Notes under the pieces: model-generated
Seen by the model: only the letters and a program-made list of their open reading frames with translations
Database searches by the model: none
Told to the model about the DNA's origin: nothing
Shown: piece after piece, positions 1 to 6,566 of the stretch
Numbering within the stretch: the stretch's first letter is position 1
How the letters are laid out: each line of letters opens with the position of its first letter
Program-made: the position numbers and the translations under genes
Virus record (IMG/VR): IMGVR_UViG_3300030108_000511
Location: 1 to 23,175 of that record
Reading direction: 5' to 3' (one strand)
DNA: 23,175 bases
From: a virus

Positions 1-480
1 TGCGACACCTGTTGGTCTGTTTCCTGTAGTCCCAGATGGGACATAAAAAGCCTGTGCGCCAAAAGCCGCTGCCGTAACATCCACAACTGCTGCACTACCC
101 GCTGCTCCGTCAAGATATACGATCCTTTTTGTTCCAGCAAGGATAGTGACTGTAGAACCAGAACCTTGCTTGATAATGATCGACTGACCACCGCTGGTCG
201 CATTCTCAATAATCTGTACTCGTTTTATAGTATTGGGCGAAATAGTGATCGTACAAGTAGAGTCTAGTGTGCCTGTGTACTGAAGATGCATGGCTCTTCC
301 GGGGTCAGTAGCCCCTTGAGCAATAATTGTATTGTGCGTGTTTGCATTAGTGACTATGGCTTCTGTGCCTATACCTAATGCTTCGCCTATTAGTTCTAAG
401 CTAGTGTTGGTAAGTGTACCCCAGCCACTTTCTCCATCTGCGGGTTCTGCTACTACTAAATTATTTTCATAGGTTGCCAT
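1..480 (-). CDS. Tail fibre-like protein, N-terminal part (cut by window edge)
   Basis: An open minus-strand frame starts with ATG at 480 and runs off the left edge after 160 codons with no stop. The N-terminus reads MATYENNLVVAEPADGESGW, followed by a region rich in Thr, Ile, Gly and Ala that looks like beta-structure (for example TCTITISPNTIKRVQIIE), and ends near VPSGTTGNRPTGVA. Short 'SGTTGNRP'-type segments are common at the start of repeat regions in phage tail fibres and receptor-binding proteins. It follows the 115-residue tail-type gene by only three bases and ends the visible late operon, where tail genes are expected. The family assignment is inferred from composition and position; the C-terminal part that would identify it is outside the window. 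Confidence 0.6.
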   Translation of the reverse strand, partial: MATYENNLVVAEPADGESGWGTLTNTSLELIGEALGIGTEAIVTNANTHNTIIAQGATDPGRAMHLQYTGTLDSTCTITISPNTIKRVQIIENATSGGQSIIIKQGSGSTVTILAGTKRIVYLDGAAGSAAVVDVTAAAFGAQAFYVPSGTTGNRPTGVA

Positions 481-483
481 AAT

Positions 484-831
484 TTATGCCGCTATGTCCG
501 TCCAATTTGGTGTTTGTGTGGTTGATATAGCTTGGTAGTTAGGTGTTTGGCTAGGGTCTACCTCAGACCATATACTCACGGAACTGAGTGCTGATGTACC
601 CGCTACACCTGTAACACCTAATGATATACCTCCACCAGCCGTTTCTGTTGTATTACCAACCGTGGCACTGGCTGAGACTCCAGTAACATTTATCCCCGTT
701 CCGTCTGTAGCAGTAACACTACCTAGTGCGCTAGTTAGTCCTGTAAAAGCTATGTCTTGGTTATAACCACCTTCGTTATAACCTTGAGTTATACTGTTAT
801 AGCCTTCAAAGACTATGTTTACATTAGACAT
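484..831 (-). CDS. Small Gly/Thr-rich tail-type structural protein
   Basis: This 115-residue protein has a Tyr/Asn/Gly-rich start (EGYNSITQGYNEGGYNQD). A middle of short repeating Thr-Gly-Val and Ser-Ala-Thr-Val-Gly units follows, giving alternating beta-strand-like segments, and it closes with a Trp-containing tail (SQTPNYQ and TPNWTDIAA, themselves similar to each other). This composition is typical of small marine phage virion proteins next to tail fibres. Its start overlaps the stop of the upstream gene by one base, so translation is probably coupled. No catalytic motif is visible. The virion role is inferred from composition and position in the late operon; the exact function is unknown. 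Confidence 0.65.
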   Translation of the reverse strand: MSNVNIVFEGYNSITQGYNEGGYNQDIAFTGLTSALGSVTATDGTGINVTGVSASATVGNTTETAGGGISLGVTGVAGTSALSSVSIWSEVDPSQTPNYQAISTTQTPNWTDIAA

Positions 832-1301
832 TAAGCAATCCTAATTATTGCGCTACTTGCGTCTGCGGTTGGGAAAGTTATTGTAAAGTCCCCAGAACTA
901 GTTGTCTTATCAGTACCAAAGTCTAATACTGCCACCGCCCTATTTGCAGACCCTGCCGTGGTTGAAGAATTATATATAAGTGCTCCTCTGGCCGTTATGG
1001 TAGAACTACTCCATGTAGTGTCCGCAAAATCTACCAATGCCGTGGTGCTTGAGGTTGTAGGGGTTACGTTAGTTAACGTATTACCTCCTGCTGAATACCC
1101 TGTTCCAGACGCTTGGTTACTATCGGCATAAGCAGTTGTACTCGCTCCAAGACTAGCACTACTAGTAAACAAAGCTATTTTAAAAGTATTACCAGTGCCA
1201 GTAGAAGTAGTGGTGCCTCCACCAGAACCATTAGTAAAATTATGTATACCCTGTAGTATCTCTTGCTTGAACGATGTACATAACGCTTGCGTTATAGCCA
1301 T
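831..1301 (-). CDS. Conserved phage virion/tail protein (156 aa)
   Basis: The protein starts MAITQALCTSFKQEILQGIH, a helical N-terminus, and continues into a Thr/Ser/Gly-rich beta domain containing FKIALFTSSASLG, a Gly-Tyr-Ser-Ala-Gly-Gly turn, and a C-terminal block with TARGALIYNSS and VAVLDFGTDK, ending ADASSAIIRIA. This pattern matches a small protein family widespread in phages and prophages, usually annotated as putative structural or tail protein with no assigned biochemical role. One-base overlaps join it to the genes on both sides, so it is part of the late operon. The family recognition is from memory of the pattern, and the structural role is inferred. Confidence 0.7.
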   Translation of the reverse strand: MAITQALCTSFKQEILQGIHNFTNGSGGGTTTSTGTGNTFKIALFTSSASLGASTTAYADSNQASGTGYSAGGNTLTNVTPTTSSTTALVDFADTTWSSSTITARGALIYNSSTTAGSANRAVAVLDFGTDKTTSSGDFTITFPTADASSAIIRIA

Positions 1302-1591
1302 TATAGTTTCCTCAGTGTTTCAGCCACATCAGCGTGGCCCTGCTTCTTAAATTCATTATAGAGTGTAGTTCTATCACTTTTAATAGCTTGATTCAAAGCA
1401 TGTACGATGACATAGAACATTCTTTCTCTAAACGCTTCTGCCTGTTGTCTTAGTACAGGATCGGCACTATCGGCAATGTTTATGATCTTAGCCACAGCGT
1501 TTGCCGCTAACTCTTCTGGAGTGTGTCCTCTCTCGTTAGTAGTCTGTACTTCAAAGCCTCCTACAGAAGCTTTTACCTCTACATCAAACAT
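1301..1591 (-). CDS. Conserved hypothetical phage protein (96 aa)
   Basis: A 96-residue, mostly helical protein. A short beta-like N-terminus (MFDVEVKASVGGFEVQT) precedes a helix with HTPEELAANAVAKI, a middle helix containing RQQAEAFRERM, and a C-terminal segment (SDRTTLYNEFKKQGHADVAE). It has no membrane segment and no recognisable catalytic motif. Similar short helical proteins occur beside tail genes in other marine phages, so a tail assembly or accessory role is possible, but nothing in the sequence proves it. It shares its last base with the start of the 156-residue gene and starts two bases from the stop of the adaptor-like gene. Confidence 0.65.
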   Translation of the reverse strand: MFDVEVKASVGGFEVQTTNERGHTPEELAANAVAKIINIADSADPVLRQQAEAFRERMFYVIVHALNQAIKSDRTTLYNEFKKQGHADVAETLRKL

Positions 1592-1592
1592 A

Positions 1593-2219
1593 TTAACCTA
1601 CACTCATTCTATATTGACCAGAACGATAAGCGTCTTCTCGTAACTTGTTATCCCCAAGGGCACCCAGTAGAGTAATCGCCTCTACATACATTTTTTGATA
1701 AAGAGCGACCATATCAGCTTCGCCTTTCATAAAACGTATGGCTTCTACCAAGGCTCCGTTCAACAGTGCGCTATCAAAGTCATCTCCTAACCAAGATGTA
1801 CTAGCGGTAACTATTGATTCTGGGTAGTACCCATAATGAAACTCAACGTCAAATGCTGCGTTAGGAGTTGGACCTATAATTAAAGACTCGTCTGTAAAAA
1901 ACGCATAATGTTTAGGAACACCCGTTGTAGCTGGGTTGGGGTAGGCTTCTCGTATAAAATTTACGTCTTTATTCAAAAGGTATATGTATTCACTTGAACT
2001 TATAATAGCTAAAGAATACGACCACAAAAAATCAGTAGGTAGAGTCAGGTATTTGTTTCCACTACTCATGTTACCTGTTTGGTTTTTACGTAACGCAGGA
2101 AACTGAACGGTATTGTATATTTTCTGCTCGGCTTGTTGAGTGAACAGCTTTAACTGATCATCTGTGAAAGTAGTCTCACATATGTCCTGAATATTTGCCT
2201 TTAACTCAGTATAGTTCAT
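1593..2219 (-). CDS. Phage adaptor-like (head-tail connector) protein
   Basis: A 208-residue protein that begins with a helical segment (MNYTELKANIQDICETTF) containing the DDQLKLFTQQAEQKIY pattern typical of phage head-to-tail adaptor proteins of the gp6/DUF6682 type. A beta-rich middle (GNKYLTLPTDFLWSYSLAI, then SLIIGPTPN and VEFHYGYYP) and a C-terminal helical block (LLNGALVEAIRFMKGEADM) follow. In known adaptors, helices dock on the portal ring and the beta part makes the joint to the tail. The order (short helix, beta core asking for 'LP.DFL', Tyr-rich strand, helices) is what I recognise. The role is inferred from this pattern and from its place before the tail genes. Confidence 0.7.
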   Translation of the reverse strand: MNYTELKANIQDICETTFTDDQLKLFTQQAEQKIYNTVQFPALRKNQTGNMSSGNKYLTLPTDFLWSYSLAIISSSEYIYLLNKDVNFIREAYPNPATTGVPKHYAFFTDESLIIGPTPNAAFDVEFHYGYYPESIVTASTSWLGDDFDSALLNGALVEAIRFMKGEADMVALYQKMYVEAITLLGALGDNKLREDAYRSGQYRMSVG

Positions 2220-2222
2220 AAG

Positions 2223-2348
2223 TTATGCCATCGGGCCTCTTGCATACAGACCTTTAGTGGCTGCTCCTGTGCCGCGTATCTTTACACCTTTAGAGTTGTC
2301 CACTTTCTTCTTTTTCTTCTTTTTGTTCTTTGGTTCTTCAAATAACAT
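2223..2348 (-). CDS. Very small lysine-rich protein (41 aa)
   Basis: A 41-residue minus-strand gene fills the gap between the adaptor-like and zinc-ribbon genes. It starts with ATG at 2348 after an AAGGATG-type ribosome binding site, and stops at TAA at 2223. The N-terminus is MLFEEPK, followed by an unbroken run of lysines (residues 9 to 15) and a C-terminal block with GVKIRGTGAATKG and LYARGPMA. The C-terminal block resembles the end of the 135-residue lysine/methionine repeat protein (GVRIATKGFRPAKM). The tight fit between neighbours, good ribosome binding site and shared motif support a real gene. Binding to nucleic acid is plausible from charge only. Confidence 0.65.
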   Translation of the reverse strand: MLFEEPKNKKKKKKKVDNSKGVKIRGTGAATKGLYARGPMA

Positions 2349-2358
2349 AATTACATCC

Positions 2359-2709
2359 TTATGTTGTGGTGACTGTTACGGAACCCACACTTCCAGTTCC
2401 AACCAAATCGTTATCTGTTAGATCAAAAGGATTGTTACCATTACCCACAGGATTCCAACCCCATTGTATCTTTCTACTACTCTCTCGACCTGCAAAATCT
2501 GGTCTTGGGTCACGTATAGCTTGCGGGTCATCTACCGGAAACTCTCCCAACCTAAGTTGTGGTTGGTCTGGGTTCCAACATTCAGGACAAGCTTTTATGT
2601 TTGTATCTCGCCCTTTTACTATAAGATTTTTTAGTTCTTTTAGTTTATACCGAAACCCGCAAACGTCACACTCTGCTACCGCTATTTTTGCAGAAGCGTA
2701 CCTAGCCAC
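2359..2709 (-). CDS. Zinc-ribbon phage protein (116 aa)
   Basis: Two CxxC pairs are visible, Cys14/Cys17 (CDVC) and Cys41/Cys44 (CPEC), separated by a Lys-rich stretch, giving a classical zinc-ribbon or rubredoxin-like knuckle. A Pro/Asp-rich middle (FPVDDPQAIRDPRPDF) and a tail ending in Thr/Val repeats (GSVGSVTVTTT) follow. The start at 2709 overlaps the stop of the adaptor-like gene by one base. The metal site is seen in the sequence. What the protein binds is unknown; the position between two adaptor-type genes suggests a virion or neck-associated role, and the Gly-Ser-Val-Thr tail resembles the beta repeats of the tail-type proteins. Confidence 0.7.
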   Translation of the reverse strand: MARYASAKIAVAECDVCGFRYKLKELKNLIVKGRDTNIKACPECWNPDQPQLRLGEFPVDDPQAIRDPRPDFAGRESSRKIQWGWNPVGNGNNPFDLTDNDLVGTGSVGSVTVTTT

Positions 2710-3398
2710 TATATGGCTCCTATGCGCGGTACGTAATAATCAGAAGTTTTTTCTCTATCTTCTGCGGCTGCTAAAGCAAATGCCTCTTCGTACACTGTTT
2801 TTAACATCGGCACTCTATCCATTAATTCAGGCACCTTCAAAGCTATGTTGTAAGCTAACCCTGCAACCAAACAAGGTAAAAACCTGTAATTCATATCTGC
2901 TGTTTGCACTCCGCTACCTGCGTCTTGGATACGTCTGATACGCCAATACGCTATGACATAAGTATCGTTTTTATCTGGGACAGGCCATAGATTCAACACA
3001 GGTGCATCTCTTTGCCTATCTATCCACACCTGTATAGGTCTACCCTCAGTTAACTTATTGGGTATGGAAGCAAAGGTGCTAACGCCTATTCTATTTAATG
3101 TAAGGTCAGATTGCGTAGACGTATTACCAGAATTCGTTCTTATAACTTGCTCTAGTAAATCTATCGTGTCTGCGGGTAGTGTGTACTGAGAGGAGCCTTT
3201 AGTTAAAGTTACAGTTCCCTCTTCTATCGTCCACAAATTAATACCACGGTTCTGCCACTCTATTGTCATTAAATTCATAGACCTACGTGCTGTACGTAAA
3301 TCGTAACCAGAACGCATCTCTCGTCCAGCCCGTTCCCACGCTTCTTCAGCGATCTCTGTAAAATCCATGTCAAACGCTGTAGTGCCTGATGTTGTCAT
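2709..3398 (-). CDS. Head-tail adaptor, P22 gp4-like
   Basis: A 229-residue protein whose N-terminal helices (DFTEIAEEAWERAGREMRSG, then LRTARRSMNLMTIEWQNRG) carry the layout of phage head-tail adaptor/connector proteins of the P22 gp4 group. A beta part (WTIEEGTVTLTKGSSQYTLP, residues about 56 to 75) includes the 'LPAD' turn. A second beta part contains VLNLWPVPDKNDTYVIAYWR, and C-terminal helices follow. In related phages this protein forms the ring below the portal after packaging. It ends one base into the zinc-ribbon gene. The assignment rests on this pattern; a related second adaptor-like gene lies at 1593..2219, so the exact division of labour is open. Confidence 0.75.
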   Translation of the reverse strand: MTTSGTTAFDMDFTEIAEEAWERAGREMRSGYDLRTARRSMNLMTIEWQNRGINLWTIEEGTVTLTKGSSQYTLPADTIDLLEQVIRTNSGNTSTQSDLTLNRIGVSTFASIPNKLTEGRPIQVWIDRQRDAPVLNLWPVPDKNDTYVIAYWRIRRIQDAGSGVQTADMNYRFLPCLVAGLAYNIALKVPELMDRVPMLKTVYEEAFALAAAEDREKTSDYYVPRIGAI

Positions 3399-3400
3399 AA

Positions 3401-3682
3401 TTACTTACCTTTTCTAGCTCTTCTCAGAGCTTCTTTTCCACGTTTAGCTATAGCTGCCTGTTGTGGTTTACCTGCCACTTTAGCTCTTTGTTCAAGCACG
3501 GTCAGTATCTGTATCTTTCGAGCAAAAGGCTTATTCACATTCTTAACTTTTTTTACTGTGTCCCTAGCATCTTGCACAGTGGCGTATTTTATACGTACTG
3601 TATCTCTAGGGTTTTCGTCAGTATAGAGTCTTCTACCACTACCTTTCGGTTTCTTACCTGTTCCTTTCTTTGGGTCTGGCAT
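3401..3682 (-). CDS. Small basic conserved phage protein (93 aa)
   Basis: A very basic 93-residue protein: a Lys/Gly-rich start (MPDPKKGTGKKPKGSGRR), then a conserved-looking core with RLYTDENPRDTVRIKYATV and a helical segment with KIQILTVLEQRAKVAG, ending in RRARKGK. I recognise the 'LYTDENPxDTVxIK' core as a recurring family of small proteins in marine phages and cyanophages, catalogued as unknown function. It has no Cys and no membrane segment. It starts at the stop of the 118-residue gene with one base shared. DNA or RNA binding can be supposed from charge only. Confidence 0.65.
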   Translation of the reverse strand: MPDPKKGTGKKPKGSGRRLYTDENPRDTVRIKYATVQDARDTVKKVKNVNKPFARKIQILTVLEQRAKVAGKPQQAAIAKRGKEALRRARKGK

Positions 3683-4038
3683 TACATACTCTTTAAATAA
3701 GCAACAGCTTCTTTAACCAAATCATTCTTAGACTTTCTGCGATCTAACTCTAACCCATGAAACCGCATCTCCTCTTCTATTTCTATCTTAGTCATACCGC
3801 TAAGATCAGATTTAGAAGGTAGCTTTACCGCTGGTTTAGCTTTAGGCTTTGTTTTAGGCTTTGCTTCTACTTTAGTTTCAGGTTGTAGTTCCTGTAACTT
3901 TGCTTTAGCTTGGCTTTCATCCATAAGGTCGTACACAACAATAGTATAAGTACCATCCTCGTTTTTAGTGCCTATCTGATATACAGGCAAGCCTGTAGCA
4001 GAAAACACGCCATTTTGGAACACCTCAAGTTTTTTCAT
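3682..4038 (-). CDS. Two-domain protein with Lys/Pro linker and SAP/HeH-like C-terminus
   Basis: The 118-residue protein has an N-terminal beta-like domain (about residues 1 to 40, with GLPVYQIG and YTIVVYDLMDE). A Lys/Pro linker of repeating Lys-Pro-Lys units follows (about 56 to 74), and then a C-terminal helical module (about 78 to 118) with LSGMTKIEIEEEMRFHGLEL and KNDLVKEAVAYL. The helix-extension-helix pattern, with 'MTK.EIEE..R..G.EL....KKxxLV', resembles SAP or HeH/LEM-like DNA-binding modules such as those found in Rho N-terminal and phage proteins. This is a pattern judgement. The gene lies within the run of small basic proteins of the late operon. Function is unknown; nucleic-acid binding is the best guess. 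Confidence 0.6.
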   Translation of the reverse strand: MKKLEVFQNGVFSATGLPVYQIGTKNEDGTYTIVVYDLMDESQAKAKLQELQPETKVEAKPKTKPKAKPAVKLPSKSDLSGMTKIEIEEEMRFHGLELDRRKSKNDLVKEAVAYLKSM

Positions 4039-4045
4039 TATGACC

Positions 4046-4372
4046 TCACGCGTATAAAGTTTTCTTTCTTCGGTTGTTCATAACAGCACCGCATCCTTTG
4101 TGGTGTCTACGTTTCCTAGCTAGACCACCCCCACTAAGTTTTACTTCCGCAGCTTTTGTATTTTTCACAACAGTTTTTCCTTTGCTACCTTCTCGTTTCT
4201 TTTTTCTAGCAGTAGTGGCTCTTTGTTTACGCGACAGACTATTCGCTTTACTGCGAGGTAAACACCGATCAGGGTTCTTCTTATCTTTAGAAGTACCGCA
4301 TTTGCCTTTTATCTTGCCATCAGTGCCTATACGAACCCAATCTTGGTCACGCCATTTCTTTAGCTCACCCAT
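4046..4372 (-). CDS. Small Lys/Arg/Cys-rich conserved phage protein (108 aa)
   Basis: A strongly basic 108-residue protein. The N-terminal part contains WRDQDWVRIGTDGKIKGKCG and DRCLPRSKANSLSRKQRA, with Cys25 and Cys37 close enough for metal or disulfide pairing. The C-terminal part contains GGGLARKRRHHKGCGAVM, adding a His-His/Cys motif. The 'W(V)xIGTDGKIKGxCGxSK' plus 'CLPRxKAxSL' core belongs to a small protein family that recurs in marine phages; I do not know a function. It starts directly beside the stop of the 51-residue gene. Its charge suggests association with packaged DNA, which is inference. Confidence 0.65.
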   Translation of the reverse strand: MGELKKWRDQDWVRIGTDGKIKGKCGTSKDKKNPDRCLPRSKANSLSRKQRATTARKKKREGSKGKTVVKNTKAAEVKLSGGGLARKRRHHKGCGAVMNNRRKKTLYA

Positions 4373-4528
4373 CTATTTTCTCTTTGATTTCTTACCATAG
4401 TTAGGATCTTTACAATACTTACTAGCTGCCATATTTGCATAAGCAGAAGGGTAAGTATCGAATGTGCGTTTTGCCCAAGCTTTACCTTTAGGGCAAATCT
4501 TGCCTCCGCTTTTATAGTATCTTCGCAT
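4373..4528 (-). CDS. Small basic conserved phage protein (51 aa)
   Basis: A 51-residue minus-strand gene occupies what would otherwise be a gap. It starts with ATG at 4528, just after the TAA stop of the 135-residue gene (4530..4532), and stops at TAG at 4373. The protein reads MRRYYKSGGKICPKGKAWAK, then RTFDTYPSAYANMAASKYCK, and ends with DPNYGKKSKRK; Cys12 and Cys39 are the only cysteines. 'GGKICPKGKAWAKRTFDxYPSAYAN' is a recognisable small phage family of unknown function. Its first residues are like those of the 103-residue gene at 5614..5925 (MRxYYKxGG[KR]I). Tight packing and family recognition make it a real gene. Confidence 0.8.
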   Translation of the reverse strand: MRRYYKSGGKICPKGKAWAKRTFDTYPSAYANMAASKYCKDPNYGKKSKRK

Positions 4529-4529
4529 A

Positions 4530-4937
4530 TTAAGAACCTTTCATCTTAACCATTTTTGCGGGTCTAAAGCCTTTAGTAGCAATTCTAACGCCACGTACTT
4601 TACCTTTACGCTTGCCGCCCGCTGCGCCACCTTTTGAGTAGCCCTTTTTCATGCCGCCCATAGCGTAGCCCTTCTTTTTCTTAGCCATACCACCGTCAGC
4701 CATATTCTTCTTTTTCTTCATACCTCCAGCGGGCATACCTTTAGCCATACCACCAACGGCCATGCCTTTTTTCTTTTTCTTCATACCTCCAGCGGGCATA
4801 CCTTTAGCCATACCACCCGTAGCCATGCCTTTCTTTTTCACATCGCCTCCTGTTTTCATGAATCCCATTTTATTTCTTACTGATTTGGGTAACTTAGGTA
4901 AACCCTTATTGCCTTCAGGTATTTCTCTATTCGCCAT
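4530..4937 (-). CDS. Lys/Met/Gly repeat protein (135 aa)
   Basis: The start chosen is ATG at 4937, preceded by a GAGGACGGAG-type ribosome binding site and overlapping the end of the upstream gene by 11 bases; an ATG at 4988 would need a long overlap. After a normal N-terminus (MANREIPEGNKGLPKLPKSV) the protein becomes low complexity. Two near-identical 21-residue units at about residues 38 to 58 and 59 to 79 (GMAxGGMAKGMPAGGMKKKK) are followed by degenerate copies and a basic tail with GVRIATKGFRPAKMVKMKG. It has no acidic region and is strongly positive, so it probably binds nucleic acid or coats DNA in the virion; this is inferred. It lies in the late operon. Confidence 0.7.
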   Translation of the reverse strand: MANREIPEGNKGLPKLPKSVRNKMGFMKTGGDVKKKGMATGGMAKGMPAGGMKKKKKGMAVGGMAKGMPAGGMKKKKNMADGGMAKKKKGYAMGGMKKGYSKGGAAGGKRKGKVRGVRIATKGFRPAKMVKMKGS

Positions 4938-5613
4938 CTCCGTCCTCACTATATAAGTTGTTAAATACTCTTGCCGTATCCCAAACATACTCTACATCTT
5001 CTTTAGAATTATAGATATGTTGGTTGGGTCTAAAGTCTGGTGCGCCTTCTCCTGTCTCGAACCAAGCAGGGTGGGTCACGCGAACTCTATTATTTGGTAA
5101 TGCAACAATGTTACCTGTGTATTCTCCTGCGTCTAACAGTTCTAACACATGGCTTTGTTTGTGTTGTGCGGGGTCATCTGCAATCTCACTGTTAGTATAA
5201 TCAACAGTAAAATAATATTTAGCTGGGTAGAACTCACCATCCACTTTGGCTATCCAAGGTGCAGGAGTAGCTCTGTTTATTTTATAAACCGCATGTTCGT
5301 GGGACATACAATCCCAAGGTTGTGCGGCCCAAACAGGTAACTCTGTAGGCCACTCTTCCAGAGGGGTATCTCCAACTAGTGCCGTTATCGGCATCCTTGC
5401 CCACATAGCCCCACCATGTACGTTCGGTTCATCAGTGTCGTCAGACTCACACCCGGTAAATATGACCTGAAAACTAAGGCATCTATTAGGCATACTCGTA
5501 ACAGCGACGACCATAGCGTGTAAGAACTCACCATGATACATCTCCATGTTCTTTGTATACTCTCTTCGCACCCAAGCTTTGAAATACGGTACATTCGATT
5601 GTAAAAAAGCCAC
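4927..5613 (-). CDS. Conserved hypothetical virion-module protein (228 aa)
   Basis: A soluble-looking 228-residue protein, acidic and rich in aromatic residues, quite unlike the basic proteins around it. Readable segments are NVPYFKAWVRREYTKNMEMY, the middle HGGAMWARMPITALVGDTPL, WAAQPWDCMSHEHAVYKI, and the C-terminal RPNQHIYNSKEDVEYVWDTA. I recognise no domain. Similar full-length proteins occur in marine phages of this type as unknown proteins. A tailspike or neck protein is less likely given the absence of repeats. Its start is one base after the end of the 103-residue gene and its end overlaps the repeat protein gene by 11 bases. Confidence 0.65.
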   Translation of the reverse strand: MAFLQSNVPYFKAWVRREYTKNMEMYHGEFLHAMVVAVTSMPNRCLSFQVIFTGCESDDTDEPNVHGGAMWARMPITALVGDTPLEEWPTELPVWAAQPWDCMSHEHAVYKINRATPAPWIAKVDGEFYPAKYYFTVDYTNSEIADDPAQHKQSHVLELLDAGEYTGNIVALPNNRVRVTHPAWFETGEGAPDFRPNQHIYNSKEDVEYVWDTARVFNNLYSEDGDGE

Positions 5614-5925
5614 TTAACATCTCCACCTTCTTCTAGCTTGTCTCAACCTAGAGTTTGGGTTTTTAGCCGCTTTAGGGAACTTCTTCATCTGTCCTGCAGA
5701 ACGAGCGCAGAAGGATTTTCTTCTTGCTGCTCTTTTACCTGTAGGCTTCTTTTCTGTTACGGCTGTTTGTAATTTGCTTCCGGGGTTGTTTCTACGATAT
5801 TTAGCAACCCCTTTAGCAGTCATGCCAGCACCCGATTTAGTGGGTCGTTTATCCCCACTTTTAACCGACATGCCTTTCATGCCTTTCCCTTTTATTCTGC
5901 CGCCTCTCTTATAATAAGTACGCAT
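5614..5925 (-). CDS. DUF6321-like small basic phage protein
   Basis: A 103-residue, very basic protein. The N-terminus MRTYYKRGGRIKGKGMKGMS is followed from about residue 33 by a conserved core with GMTAKGVAKYRRNNPGSKLQ, then RRKSFCARSAGQMKKFPKAA, and a C-terminal NSRLRQARRRWRC. The 'AKGVxKYRRxNPGSKLxTAV...KRRKSFCAR' pattern is what I associate with the DUF6321 family of phage proteins, whose function is not known. Cys73 and the terminal Cys103 are the only cysteines. The start lies just after the TAA of the upstream structural gene. A DNA-binding or packaging-associated role would fit the charge, but is inference. Confidence 0.75.
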   Translation of the reverse strand: MRTYYKRGGRIKGKGMKGMSVKSGDKRPTKSGAGMTAKGVAKYRRNNPGSKLQTAVTEKKPTGKRAARRKSFCARSAGQMKKFPKAAKNPNSRLRQARRRWRC

Positions 5926-5926
5926 A

Positions 5927-6550
5927 TTAAGAAAAGAATGTAGTCATCGCTGTAAGGTCTGTTACTGCGGTAAAGGTAACAAACCCTCCACCCACAAATA
6001 AGAGACCGTCATCAGGAACGTCAGGGTAAGAGTTGGTGCTTACTCCTGCAACCGTAGCAAACTGCATTTTTATGGTTCCTGTGCCAGAACCTTCCCTAAA
6101 CACAATAGTAGCGGCTGAACTACCGTTGACCACATAAATACCACGTAATCGGCAACGTGCTACGGAGATAACTCCACAACAACTAGTGCCAGAACCTGCG
6201 CTAACATTACCCGCTGAAGAACCAGAAGTGGCTATCTGAGTCACTGTTTTAAAGAACTTAGTTCCTGTTGCAGTGGTAGAGTCAGCCCCTGTAATTACTT
6301 CAGTCTGAGCATTATTAGATTCATCTGTTCCAGTAACTGTAAAAGTAATACCAGAATCATCAGACGCAGAGAGTATGGTGACGTTTCTAGGGGAGTCCAT
6401 AGTAACAGACCCTCCACTAGCTAGTGCGCCCCCGATAGTTAAATTAGCGGCTCCACTAACACTAGCGGCAGTCGAAATACCATCTGGATCTGCGGCAGCA
6501 GCAGTTATAAAACTGGATGTTACATCACTACCTGAACCTTTTAAGGCCAT
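5927..6550 (-). CDS. Gly/Ser/Thr-rich structural protein (207 aa)
   Basis: A 207-residue protein with a low-complexity, beta-rich composition: it opens MALKGSGSDVTSSFITAAAA. The middle has TILSASDDSGITFTVTGTDE and a Cys-rich point (GTSCCGVISVARCRLRGIYV). The C-terminus has FREGSGTGTIKMQFATVAGV and GLLFVGGGFVTFTAVTDL. No enzyme motif is seen. Proteins like this, just downstream of the capsid gene, are usually virion components (decoration, tail tube or head fibre). It is separated from the 206-residue gene by 16 bases. The role is inferred from composition and location. Confidence 0.65.
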   Translation of the reverse strand: MALKGSGSDVTSSFITAAAADPDGISTAASVSGAANLTIGGALASGGSVTMDSPRNVTILSASDDSGITFTVTGTDESNNAQTEVITGADSTTATGTKFFKTVTQIATSGSSAGNVSAGSGTSCCGVISVARCRLRGIYVVNGSSAATIVFREGSGTGTIKMQFATVAGVSTNSYPDVPDDGLLFVGGGFVTFTAVTDLTAMTTFFS

Positions 6551-6566
6551 AGTAATTTACCTCCAA

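Noticed and set aside
4938-4988. Longer start for the lysine/methionine repeat protein
   Set aside because: It would sit within the upstream gene; ATG 4937 has a good ribosome binding site.
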